A stretch of 64,000 bases of DNA from Leifsonia virtsii (GTDB taxonomy: Bacteria > Actinomycetota > Actinomycetes > Actinomycetales > Microbacteriaceae): NCBI RefSeq assembly GCF_030433675.1, contig NZ_JAROCB010000003.1:496001-560000 (forward strand), in the 5' to 3' direction. Numbering within the stretch: position 1 is the stretch's first letter; every line of letters begins with the position of its first letter. Of this stretch, positions 17,206-24,168 are shown in pieces. The notes under the pieces were generated by a model. The model saw nothing but the letters and a program-made list of their open reading frames with translations. It was not told where the DNA came from and searched no databases. The position numbers and the translations under genes are program-made.

Positions 17206-18327
17206 TTACTTGATGCCGTACTTGTCGCACGCCGCCTTGTAGTCCGCGGTGCAGATCTTCGAGGCGGAGTCGGGGCCGTAGAAGTTGTCCTTGACGACCG
17301 TCGACTCGATGTTGTCGGTGGTCACCGAGACCGGCTTCAGCAGGATCGAGGCGATCTTGGCACCGCCCGCGGTCTCCACCTCCGTGGTCTGCTCGGACGG
17401 CTTCTGGCCCTTGGTGAGCGCGATGGCGAGGGTCGCCGCCTGCTCGGCCTCCGGCTTCAGCGCCTTGTACACGGTCATGTACTGGTCGCCGATCAGGATG
17501 CGCTGGATGCCCGCGAGCTCGGCGTCCTGTCCGGTGACGGGCGGGAGCGGGTTCACGTTGGCCGCCTTCATGGCCGCGATCGCGCCACCGCCGGTGCCGT
17601 CGTTCGCCGCGTAGACGCCCTTGATCTGGTCCTTGAACTGCGAGACCTGGCCGGACACCCAGTCCTGAGCCTTTGCGGGGTCCCATCCGGGGGTGTCGAA
17701 CTCGGCCAGCACCTTGTAGCCGCTGGAGTCGATGACGCTGTGCGCGCCCTTCTTGAACAGCGTGGCGTTGTTGTCCGTCGGCGAGCCGTTGACCATCAGG
17801 ATGCCTGCACCTGCGGGCACGCCGTCCTTCTTCAGCTTGTCGACGAGCGCCGTGGCCTGCAGCTGACCGACCTTCTCGTTGTCGAACGAGATGTAGTAGT
17901 TCAGGTCCTTGCTGTTGATCAGGCGGTCGTAGGAGATGACCGGCACATTCTTCGCCTTGGCCTCGCCGACGATGGATGCCGCCGCCTCGCCGTCGAACGG
18001 GTCGAGGACGAGGACCTTGACGCCCTGGGTGAGCATCGACTCCGCCTGCTGCTGCTGCTTGCTGGCGTCGCCGTCGGCGTTCGCGTAGAGGACCTTGCAG
18101 CCGGAGCAGAGCTCCTTGATCTTCGCCTCGAAGAACGGCTTGTCCGCCGACTCGTATCGTGCTGTGACCGAGTCGGGCAGGAGGAGACCGATCTGGGCGT
18201 TGGCGGCGTCGTCGGTGCTTCCCCCACCCGAGCCGTTTCCGGAACCGTTCGAACACGCTGTGAGGGTGACGGCTGTGAGCAGGATTGCGGCCGACGCGAT
18301 GACCGCTCTCTTGGTGGCGATCTTCAT
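17206..18327 (-). CDS. xylF: Sugar ABC transporter substrate-binding lipoprotein, D-xylose (XylF) type
   Basis: The 373-residue protein has a signal peptide ending in the lipobox LTAC, followed by a Gly/Ser-rich linker, so it is tethered outside the membrane. The mature part is a type I periplasmic-binding fold. VISYDRLINSKDLNYYISF and DNEKVGQLQATALVDKL closely follow the D-xylose-binding XylF pattern. The ATG at 18327 is set by a GGAGG Shine-Dalgarno; longer in-frame starts would put a non-signal sequence in front. It is the first gene of the importer operon and lies directly downstream of the ROK regulator gene. Xylose as ligand is inferred from family resemblance. Confidence 0.88.
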   Translation of the reverse strand: MKIATKRAVIASAAILLTAVTLTACSNGSGNGSGGGSTDDAANAQIGLLLPDSVTARYESADKPFFEAKIKELCSGCKVLYANADGDASKQQQQAESMLTQGVKVLVLDPFDGEAAASIVGEAKAKNVPVISYDRLINSKDLNYYISFDNEKVGQLQATALVDKLKKDGVPAGAGILMVNGSPTDNNATLFKKGAHSVIDSSGYKVLAEFDTPGWDPAKAQDWVSGQVSQFKDQIKGVYAANDGTGGGAIAAMKAANVNPLPPVTGQDAELAGIQRILIGDQYMTVYKALKPEAEQAATLAIALTKGQKPSEQTTEVETAGGAKIASILLKPVSVTTDNIESTVVKDNFYGPDSASKICTADYKAACDKYGIK

Positions 18328-18373
18328 TGAAAAACCTCCGATTCGGGTCCGCCTTCGTTGGCGGCTGCGTTGA

Positions 18374-18415
18374 GTGTGCCAGCCGAGGGATTTGGCGTCA
18401 AGACTTGAATTCAAC
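18374..18415 (-). promoter_or_regulatory. Candidate promoter and operator of the sugar importer operon
   Basis: On the minus strand TTGACG (18397-18402) and CACACT (18374-18379) are separated by 17 nt. Just upstream of the -35 lies the perfect palindrome TTGAATTCAA (18406-18415), AT-rich in otherwise GC-rich DNA. This is the most likely binding site of the adjacent ROK repressor. Assignment is by position and symmetry only. Confidence 0.45.
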
Positions 18416-18465
18416 ACTTTCGATAACGGTTCGAGACGCTTTCGGGGGACACGGTGAGAGCGGTT

Positions 18466-19647
18466 TCAATACGAGACGCCGGACGACGTGATCGAAACGC
18501 AGTCCACGGCGTACGCGACGGCGCCAAGAGCGGCCGCGCGGATGCCCAGCTGACCCTGGACGATGTCCGGCATCAGGTCGGGGTTGACGATGATCGAGCG
18601 CTCGACGGCGTGCCGCATCGGACCGAGCAGGATCTCGCCCGCGCGGGCCAGCTCGCCGCCGACCACGACCCGCTCCGGGTCGATCAGGTTGCAGAGGTTG
18701 GCGGTCGCGACGCCGATGTGCCGGCCGGCGTCGCCGATCGCGCGGATGCACCGGGCGTCGCCCGCCATCGCCTGCAGCACGACGTCGCCGAGCTTCAGGC
18801 TGCCGAGGTGGTCGCGCAGCTCGTCCAGGATGGCGGGGCCGCCGGCAAGCGCCTCCAGGCAGCCGCGGTTCCCGCAGCGGCAGAGCGGGCCGTTCTCGCG
18901 GATCGTGGTGTGGCCGAACTCGCCGGCGACGCCGTGGTTGCCGCGGAACAATTGGCCGTTGAGCAGCAGCCCCGCGCCGATCCCGTCGCCGATGTCGAGC
19001 GTGATCGTGTTGCGCTTGCCGCGTCCGGCCCCGAAGCGGGACTCGCCGAGGGCGCCGAGGTTGGCGGAGTTGTCGACGAACACCGGGCGTTTGATCCGCC
19101 GTTCCATCGACTCCGCGATGACCACGCCGTCCCAGCCGCGCATGATGCCGCTGCGGGCGATCGTCCCCGTCGCCCTGTCGATCGGCGCGGGCACGGCGAT
19201 GCCGACCGCGAGGAGGTCGTCGCGGGACGCATCCACCGACTCGAGCATGTCGTTCAGCAGCAGCGAGACCTTGTCGAGTTCGTTGTCGGCCCGGTGGTCG
19301 CGCGCCAGCGGCATGTGGTTCTCGGCCACCACGGTGTGGGCGACGTCGGCGAGCGCCACCCGCAGGTGCCTGGTCGAGAAGTGGACGCCGACGACGAGAC
19401 CGAGGGCGTGCGCGAGCGTGACGTGCTGGGCGCGCCGGCCCGAGCGGATGCTCTGCGTGGTGTGCAGCACGCCGGAGGTCGACAGCTCCTTGACGATGTT
19501 GGAAACGGTCGCCGGGGAGAGCCCCGTCGCGCCCGCCAGTTCGACCTGGGTCAGGCCGCCGTGCTTCTTGATGGCGTCGACGATTCGGGCTCGGTTGGCT
19601 TCACGAAGTGAAGTCTGCGAGCCCGGAGTACGTCGCTGCGTTGCCAC
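18466..19647 (-). CDS. ROK-family transcriptional repressor, XylR/NagC type
   Basis: The 393-residue protein has an N-terminal winged helix-turn-helix (REANRARIVDAIKKHGG..TQVELAGATGLSPATVSNIVKEL) and a C-terminal sugar-kinase-like ROK domain. That domain has VGIAVPAPIDRATG, DIGDGIGAGLLLNG, GVAGEFGH and the zinc cluster CRCGNRGCLEAL. It most likely represses the adjacent importer operon and is relieved by the sugar. The start is GTG 19647: TATCCT lies 7 nt before it, and the protein then begins MATQRRTPGSQTSLREANRAR. Longer frames to 19734 add an unlikely Cys/His-containing leader. Confidence 0.88.
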   Translation of the reverse strand: MATQRRTPGSQTSLREANRARIVDAIKKHGGLTQVELAGATGLSPATVSNIVKELSTSGVLHTTQSIRSGRRAQHVTLAHALGLVVGVHFSTRHLRVALADVAHTVVAENHMPLARDHRADNELDKVSLLLNDMLESVDASRDDLLAVGIAVPAPIDRATGTIARSGIMRGWDGVVIAESMERRIKRPVFVDNSANLGALGESRFGAGRGKRNTITLDIGDGIGAGLLLNGQLFRGNHGVAGEFGHTTIRENGPLCRCGNRGCLEALAGGPAILDELRDHLGSLKLGDVVLQAMAGDARCIRAIGDAGRHIGVATANLCNLIDPERVVVGGELARAGEILLGPMRHAVERSIIVNPDLMPDIVQGQLGIRAAALGAVAYAVDCVSITSSGVSY

Positions 19648-19654
19648 GACGAGA

Positions 19655-19660
19655 AGGATA
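19655..19660 (-). promoter_or_regulatory. -10 box of the ROK repressor gene, leaderless start
   Basis: TATCCT on the minus strand ends 7 nt before the GTG at 19647. This decides the start codon of the repressor gene. Confidence 0.55.
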
Positions 19661-19754
19661 CATGCCGGGCATCGGTGCCGCGCTTCGTGTGAAAGTAATC
19701 CGTTTGTGAGCTTCGCACGGCCCTCCCGCGCCACCGGCTTGGCAGGATAGACCT

Positions 19755-20141
19755 ATGGCCGACCTGCACGTTCACCCTGACCGTCTTGAGATCCACCTCA
19801 CGCGGGCCGAGAAGGTGCTGGCCATGAAGCGGGAGGATCTGGTGGTGCCGCGCGACAGCATCCGGTCCGTCGCCATCACGGAGGATCCGTGGATCTGGAT
19901 CCGCGGCATCCGGGCCCCCGGCGCAGCCGTGCCGCTCACACTCTCGCTCGGCACCTGGAAGTTCCACGGCGGTAAGGACTTCCTGCTCATCAAGGGCAAG
20001 CAGCGGGCCGCCGTCGTGATCGACCTGGACGGCGAGGAGTACTCCCGCATCATCGTGTCGACCCCGCACGCCGCCCGGCTGGTGGAGGCGCTGCGGGTCG
20101 ACGGCAGCGAGCTCGCGGCCGACGGCGGCGTCATCGACTGA
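19755..20141 (+). CDS. Conserved hypothetical protein, PH-like small protein
   Basis: The 128-residue soluble protein has no signal peptide or membrane helix. It alternates short beta strands (LHVHPDRLEIHLT, EKVLAMKREDLVVP, DSIRSVAITEDPW, GAAVPLTLSLGTWKFHGG, DFLLIKGKQRAAVVIDL) and ends with a helix (HAARLVEALRV). This is a small PH-like beta-sandwich layout common to unnamed actinobacterial proteins. The ATG follows CAGGAT (19743-19748) by 6 nt, an imperfect form of the leaderless start signal. The function is unknown. Confidence 0.7.
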   Translation: MADLHVHPDRLEIHLTRAEKVLAMKREDLVVPRDSIRSVAITEDPWIWIRGIRAPGAAVPLTLSLGTWKFHGGKDFLLIKGKQRAAVVIDLDGEEYSRIIVSTPHAARLVEALRVDGSELAADGGVID

Positions 20142-20153
20142 CGCCCGCCCGCC

Positions 20154-20543
20154 TCACGTGTTCTCGGCGATCACGAGCAGGATGAGCGCCGCCAGCGGCA
20201 GTGTGCCCTGCAGCAGAGCCGCGCGCCAGTACCGGCGGCCGGTCGTGATGAGCACGAGCGACGCGAGCACCATGCACGTGCCGCAGAAGAAGATGAGGCC
20301 GAAGCCGACCTGGCGCAGCGTCGTCCAGTAGAGGGCGAGGCCGACCACAGCGCCGCCCGCGAGGAACAGGTTGTAGAACCCCTGGTTGTACGCCATGGGC
20401 TGCACGGTGTCCGCGTCTTTCTGGCTCCGGAGTCCGAACCGCCGCCACACGCCCGGCGCCGGCCAGAGCACGCTCTCCATCGCGAAGAACACCAGATGCA
20501 CGATCGCCGCCGCCGCGAGCAGGACGCTGCCGATGATGGCCAT
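20154..20543 (-). CDS. DUF1304-family integral membrane protein (copy 1)
   Basis: The 129-residue protein has four hydrophobic helices. The family hallmarks are HLVFFAMESVLW in helix 1 and MAYNQGFYNLFLAGGA at the start of helix 2. The function of DUF1304 proteins is not established. The ATG at 20543 has TATCCT (20550-20555) 6 nt upstream. The gene is divergent from the FAD monooxygenase with only 23 bp between start codons, and a related copy lies just past the other end of that gene (21799-22197). Confidence 0.88.
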   Translation of the reverse strand: MAIIGSVLLAAAAIVHLVFFAMESVLWPAPGVWRRFGLRSQKDADTVQPMAYNQGFYNLFLAGGAVVGLALYWTTLRQVGFGLIFFCGTCMVLASLVLITTGRRYWRAALLQGTLPLAALILLVIAENT

Positions 20544-20566
20544 GCCGGGAGGATACGCTGCCGTGC
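20544..20566. promoter_or_regulatory. 23-bp divergent promoter with overlapping -10 boxes
   Basis: The minus-strand -10 TATCCT (20550-20555) and the plus-strand -10 TACGCT (20554-20559) share two bases. They lie 6 nt and 7 nt from the start codons of the DUF1304 gene (20543) and the monooxygenase gene (20567). RNA polymerase cannot occupy both at once. Confidence 0.6.
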
Positions 20567-21802
20567 ATGGAGACGCTGCAGACGACGTGCGTCATCGCCG
20601 GGGGCGGCCCTGCGGGCATGATGCTCGGGCTGATCCTGGCCCGCAACGGAGTGGACGTGGTGGTGCTCGAGAAGCACGCCGACTCCTTCCGGGACTTCCG
20701 CGGGGACACCATCCATCCGTCCACCATCGGCGTGCTGGGCGAGCTGGGTCTGCGGGAGCGGTTCCTCGGCCTGCCGCACACGAGCGTGCCGCGCCTGGAT
20801 GTCGTGGTGAACGGCAACCGCGTGCACGCGATCGACTTCGGGAGGCTGCGGCCGCCGGACGACTTCCTCGTGCTCGCGCCGCAGTGGGACTTCCTGAATT
20901 TCCTCGCAGCGGAGGCGGCGGCCTATCCGAACTTCCGGCTGCTGATGAGCACCGATGCGACCGGGCTGATCTGGGACGGCGATGTGGTGCGCGGCCTGCG
21001 CGCGAACGGGCCGGACGGCCCTCTCGAGGTACGGGCACGCCTCGTCGTCTCGGCCGACGGGCGCGGCTCCGAGCGCCGCGGGCAGGCCGGCCTCCGTCCC
21101 CGCGCCTTCGGGGTGCCGATCGACGTGCTCTGGTTCCGCCTCCCCAGCCCTAAGAACCAGCCCGCCCACACCCTCGCGTACATCGGGGGCGGCGGGATGG
21201 TGGTCACGATCGAGCGCGACGACTACCTCCAGGTGGGGCTCGTCATCGCGAAGGGCGGCTTCGGCCGGTTGCAGGAGGGCGGGCTCGGCGCCTTCCGGGA
21301 CGCGGTGGAGCAGGCGGCCCCTCATCTGAGGGCGGTGCTCGAGACGGTGACCGACTGGGACCAGGTCAAGCTGCTCAGCGTTCAGATCGACCGGCTGCCG
21401 CGCTGGTACCGGCGCGGCTACCTGGCGATCGGTGATGCCGCGCATGCTATGTCGCCCGCGTTCGGCGTCGGCGTCAACTACGCGATCCAGGATGCCGTCG
21501 CGGCCGCCAACGCGCTCGCGGGTCCGCTTCAGGACGACGACGCGCTCGCGGGCACGATCGACCTTCGGCTGCTGGATGCGATCCAGCGCAGGCGCGTGCC
21601 TCCGGTGGCCGCGATGCAGCGCATCCAGCTCGCGGCGCACCGGTTCATCTCGCGTCCGGAGGGCGTGCGGCTGCTTCCCGATCCGCTCCCGGCGCCGCTG
21701 CGGCTGGCGCTCGACGGGGTGACGCCGGCGATGCAGGCGGTCAGTTCGCGTCTGATCGGGCGCGGGCTCCGGCCGGAGTCGGTCGCCGTGGAGCTGCGCT
21801 AG
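20567..21802 (+). CDS. FAD-dependent aromatic-hydroxylase-type monooxygenase
   Basis: The 411-residue flavoprotein has the three marks of group A (PHBH-like) hydroxylases: the FAD motif VIAGGGPAGMMLGLILARNG (residues ~9-28), the NAD(P)H/FAD segment VVSADGRGSERR, and the second FAD motif AIGDAAHAMSPAFGVGVN. GDTIHPSTIGVLGELGL matches the active-site helix. It should hydroxylate an aromatic or quinone-like substrate with O2 and NAD(P)H; the substrate is unknown. The gene is boxed in by two DUF1304 genes: divergent on the left (23 bp) and convergent on the right, where the stop codons share CTAG. Confidence 0.85.
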   Translation: METLQTTCVIAGGGPAGMMLGLILARNGVDVVVLEKHADSFRDFRGDTIHPSTIGVLGELGLRERFLGLPHTSVPRLDVVVNGNRVHAIDFGRLRPPDDFLVLAPQWDFLNFLAAEAAAYPNFRLLMSTDATGLIWDGDVVRGLRANGPDGPLEVRARLVVSADGRGSERRGQAGLRPRAFGVPIDVLWFRLPSPKNQPAHTLAYIGGGGMVVTIERDDYLQVGLVIAKGGFGRLQEGGLGAFRDAVEQAAPHLRAVLETVTDWDQVKLLSVQIDRLPRWYRRGYLAIGDAAHAMSPAFGVGVNYAIQDAVAAANALAGPLQDDDALAGTIDLRLLDAIQRRRVPPVAAMQRIQLAAHRFISRPEGVRLLPDPLPAPLRLALDGVTPAMQAVSSRLIGRGLRPESVAVELR

Positions 21803-22197
21803 CTCTCGCCGTTGGCGATGCCGATCAGCAGCAGCACGAGGCCGATCAGCGGCAGGATGCCCTGGATGAATGCCGGCCGCAGGTAGCCGCGCCCGGTCGT
21901 CGTCAGCACGACCGCCGCTCCGATCATGCAGGCGGTGGTGAAGATGATGAGCGCGAGTCCGGCGATGTGCTGGCCGACCCCGTACAGGATCAGACCGATG
22001 ATGGCGCCGATGGCGAGGAAGAGGTTGTAGAACCCCTGGTTGTACGCCATCGGACGGGTCGTGTCCGCCGCCTCCTGGCTGGCGACGCCGAAGCGCTTCC
22101 AGACCGTCGGGCGCGTCCAGGCAACGCTCTCCATGAAGAAGATCGCGATATGGAGCGCGGCGGCGAGGGTGACCACGACGGTGGCGAGGACGATCAT
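21799..22197 (-). CDS. DUF1304-family integral membrane protein (copy 2)
   Basis: The 132-residue paralogue of the protein at 20154-20543 has the same four-helix layout, with HIAIFFMESVAW and the identical MAYNQGFYNLFLA motif. Its stop codon overlaps that of the convergent monooxygenase gene (CTAG, 21799-21802). The ATG at 22197 is preceded by TATGCT (22204-22209) at 6 nt. The two copies are clearly related along their whole length but divergent, so the duplication is not recent. Confidence 0.88.
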   Translation of the reverse strand: MIVLATVVVTLAAALHIAIFFMESVAWTRPTVWKRFGVASQEAADTTRPMAYNQGFYNLFLAIGAIIGLILYGVGQHIAGLALIIFTTACMIGAAVVLTTTGRGYLRPAFIQGILPLIGLVLLLIGIANGES

Positions 22198-22230
22198 TGC
22201 GCCAGCATACCGAGGCGTCTGCCCCGGGGC

Positions 22231-22287
22231 GGTCAGGCGCGGACGTCAGGCGCGGGCCGTCAGGCGCGGACCTTCAGGCGCGGACGT
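22231..22287. repeat. Four imperfect 14-bp tandem repeats across the 3' end of the AcuI-like gene
   Basis: A unit like GTCAGGCGCGGACC is repeated four times. Each unit contains the complement of a stop codon, and the innermost copy is the real terminus of the minus-strand oxidoreductase gene (stop 22274-22276). The pattern looks like slippage duplication of the gene end into the intergenic region. Confidence 0.75.
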
Positions 22288-23296
22288 CGACCACCGTGCG
22301 GCCGCGTAGCCGCCCGGCGAGGATGTCGTCTGCGGCGGGGATCGCGTCCGCCAACGGGATGAACCGGGTCATCGCCGCGAGCGCCTCCTCGTCGAGGTCG
22401 GCGGCGAGCCGGCGCCACGCGGTCTCGCGCAGCGCCGCCGGAGCCTCCACCGAGTTGATGCCGACGAGGGTGACCGCGCGCAGGATGAACGGCATGACGG
22501 TGGCTGGCAGGTCCGGGCCCTGGGCGAGCCCGCACGCGGCGACAGTGCCGCCGTAACGGGTCTGCGCGAGCACGTTCGCCAGCGTCTGGCTGCCGACCGA
22601 GTCGACCGCGCCCGCCCAGCGCTGCGACTGGAGCGGCTTCCCCGGCGCCTCGAGCGCGGACCTGTCGATGATCGAGGTCGCGCCGAGGTCGCGCAGGTAG
22701 TCGCCCTGCTCCTGCACGCGCCCGGTGGACGCCGTGACCGGGTAACCCAGTTTCGCCAGCAGGGCGACGGCGACGGACCCGACACCGCCTGCGGCGCCCG
22801 TGACCAGGACGCTGCTGCCCGAGTCGGCGACCTCCTGCGGGTCGACGCCGTTGCGTTCGAGCGCGAGGACGGCGAGCATCGCGGTGAAGCCGGCGGTGCC
22901 GATCGCCGCCGCCTGCTCGGAGGTGAGCTGGTCGGGCACGCGGACCAGCGCGTCGCCGTCGACGCGCGCCCGCTCGGCGAGGCCGCCGTGGTGGCTCTCG
23001 CCGATCCCGGAGCCGTTCAGCACCACCCGGTCTCCCGGCCGCCAGCGCGGGTCGTCGGAGTGCTGCACGGTGCCGACCAGGTCGATGCCGGGGATGAGCG
23101 GCGAGGTCCGCGCGACGCCGGGGCGCCCGGCGATGGCGAGCCCGTCCTTGAAGTTGAGGTCGGAGAACTCCACCGCGACCGTCACGTCGCCGGGCATCAG
23201 GATGTCGTCGCCGACGCGCCGGACTTCGGCGCTGTGGGCGGTGATCCGGCCCCCGTCGAGCTGCTGTTCGATCACGATCGCCCGGAAGTCGCTCAT
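22274..23296 (-). CDS. MDR-family NADPH oxidoreductase, acrylyl-CoA reductase (AcuI/YhdH) type
   Basis: The 340-residue zinc-free medium-chain reductase has a GroES-like N-terminal half (VAVEFSDLNFKDGLAI, PLIPGIDLVGTV, GDRVVLNGSGIGESHHGGLAE) and a Rossmann half (VLVTGAAGGVGSVAVALLAKLGYPV). The SDLNFKD and GIGESHHGG segments fit the AcuI/YhdH subgroup, which reduces acrylyl-CoA to propionyl-CoA. That would feed the methylcitrate genes at 30.4 kb, which is inference. The ATG follows TAGGGT (23303-23308) by 6 nt. The 3' end is surrounded by tandem repeats. Confidence 0.88.
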   Translation of the reverse strand: MSDFRAIVIEQQLDGGRITAHSAEVRRVGDDILMPGDVTVAVEFSDLNFKDGLAIAGRPGVARTSPLIPGIDLVGTVQHSDDPRWRPGDRVVLNGSGIGESHHGGLAERARVDGDALVRVPDQLTSEQAAAIGTAGFTAMLAVLALERNGVDPQEVADSGSSVLVTGAAGGVGSVAVALLAKLGYPVTASTGRVQEQGDYLRDLGATSIIDRSALEAPGKPLQSQRWAGAVDSVGSQTLANVLAQTRYGGTVAACGLAQGPDLPATVMPFILRAVTLVGINSVEAPAALRETAWRRLAADLDEEALAAMTRFIPLADAIPAADDILAGRLRGRTVVDVRA

Positions 23297-23348
23297 GCGT
23301 TCACCCTACGCCGCGGGGTTCCGTCGGTCGGGGGCCGCCTCCGGTGGC

Positions 23349-24125
23349 TCAGTTGAGCGGTTGGGTGCCGAGCGGGAGCGCCCCGCCGGCGTACAGCTCG
23401 AGGGCCGTCTCGCGGAGCGCCGTGAGCGCCACCCGCTGCGTCCACGGCCCGTAGGACACGCGGGCGACGCCGAGTTCCTGGAGGCGCGCGGGGGTGAGGG
23501 ATCCCGGGACCGCGATGACGCTGAGGCGGCGCGCGCCGAGGCCGCCGACCAGGCGCTCCACCGTGTGCTCGTCGAGCTTCCCGGGGACGAACACGCAGGT
23601 CGCCCCTTCGTCGAGGAATGCGCGGCCGCGGCGGATCGCCTCCTCGGCCTTCTCCTCGTCCGTGGGGAGCGAATCCCGCAGGTAGACGTCGGTGCGGGCG
23701 TTGAGCGCGAACGGAACGCCCTCGCTCTCGGCGGCGCGCACCGCCGCGCGGACCGCGCCGACCGCCTCTTCGAAGGGCCGCATCCGGTCTTCGAGGTTGG
23801 CTCCGACGGCGCCGACGCCGATCGCGCGGCGGATCGTCTCGCCCGCGTCGCCGTAGCCGCTTTCGAGGTCGGCGCTCACCGGGAGGTCGGTGGTGGCGAC
23901 GATGCGGCCGATCATGTCGAGCATGAGGTCGAGCGGGATGTTCTCGCCGTCCTCGTAACCGAGCGTCGCGGCGATCGAGTGGCTGGCGGTTGCCAGCGCG
24001 CGGGTGTCGGGGAGGTCCGCGACCGTGCGCGCGCTGATCGCGTCCCACACGTTGATCACCTGGAGGAGCTCTGGGGCGTCGTGGAGCCGGCGCAGCTCGG
24101 TGCCGCGGTCCTGGATGCTGGTCAT
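23349..24125 (-). CDS. Isocitrate lyase/PEP mutase superfamily protein
   Basis: The 258-residue TIM-barrel protein keeps the family metal and substrate segments: VINVWDAISART, PVSADLESGYGD, ANLEDRM, and FALNARTDVYLR. It lacks the K-[KR]-C-G-H catalytic loop of isocitrate and methylisocitrate lyases; ANLEDRMRPFEE stands at that point. It therefore belongs to the phosphonomutase/oxaloacetate-hydrolase-like side of the family; the reaction is unknown. The true methylisocitrate lyase with KRCGH is at 31980-32879. The ATG follows TAAGGT (24132-24137) by 6 nt, and the gene is divergent from the LssY_C gene. Confidence 0.85.
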   Translation of the reverse strand: MTSIQDRGTELRRLHDAPELLQVINVWDAISARTVADLPDTRALATASHSIAATLGYEDGENIPLDLMLDMIGRIVATTDLPVSADLESGYGDAGETIRRAIGVGAVGANLEDRMRPFEEAVGAVRAAVRAAESEGVPFALNARTDVYLRDSLPTDEEKAEEAIRRGRAFLDEGATCVFVPGKLDEHTVERLVGGLGARRLSVIAVPGSLTPARLQELGVARVSYGPWTQRVALTALRETALELYAGGALPLGTQPLN

Positions 24126-24168
24126 GCGCCCACCTTACGACCGGGCCGCGGCCCTCTAGTATGGCGGC
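24126..24168. promoter_or_regulatory. Divergent leaderless promoters in a 43-bp spacer
   Basis: The minus-strand -10 TAAGGT (24132-24137) serves the gene starting at 24125, and the plus-strand -10 TAGTAT (24157-24162) serves the gene starting at 24169. Each is 6 nt from its start codon. The two -35 regions must interpenetrate. Confidence 0.55.

Noticed and set aside
16228-18330. A 700-codon open reading frame on the plus strand
   Set aside because: Antisense to the well-supported ABC ATPase and binding-protein genes, with no recognisable motif.
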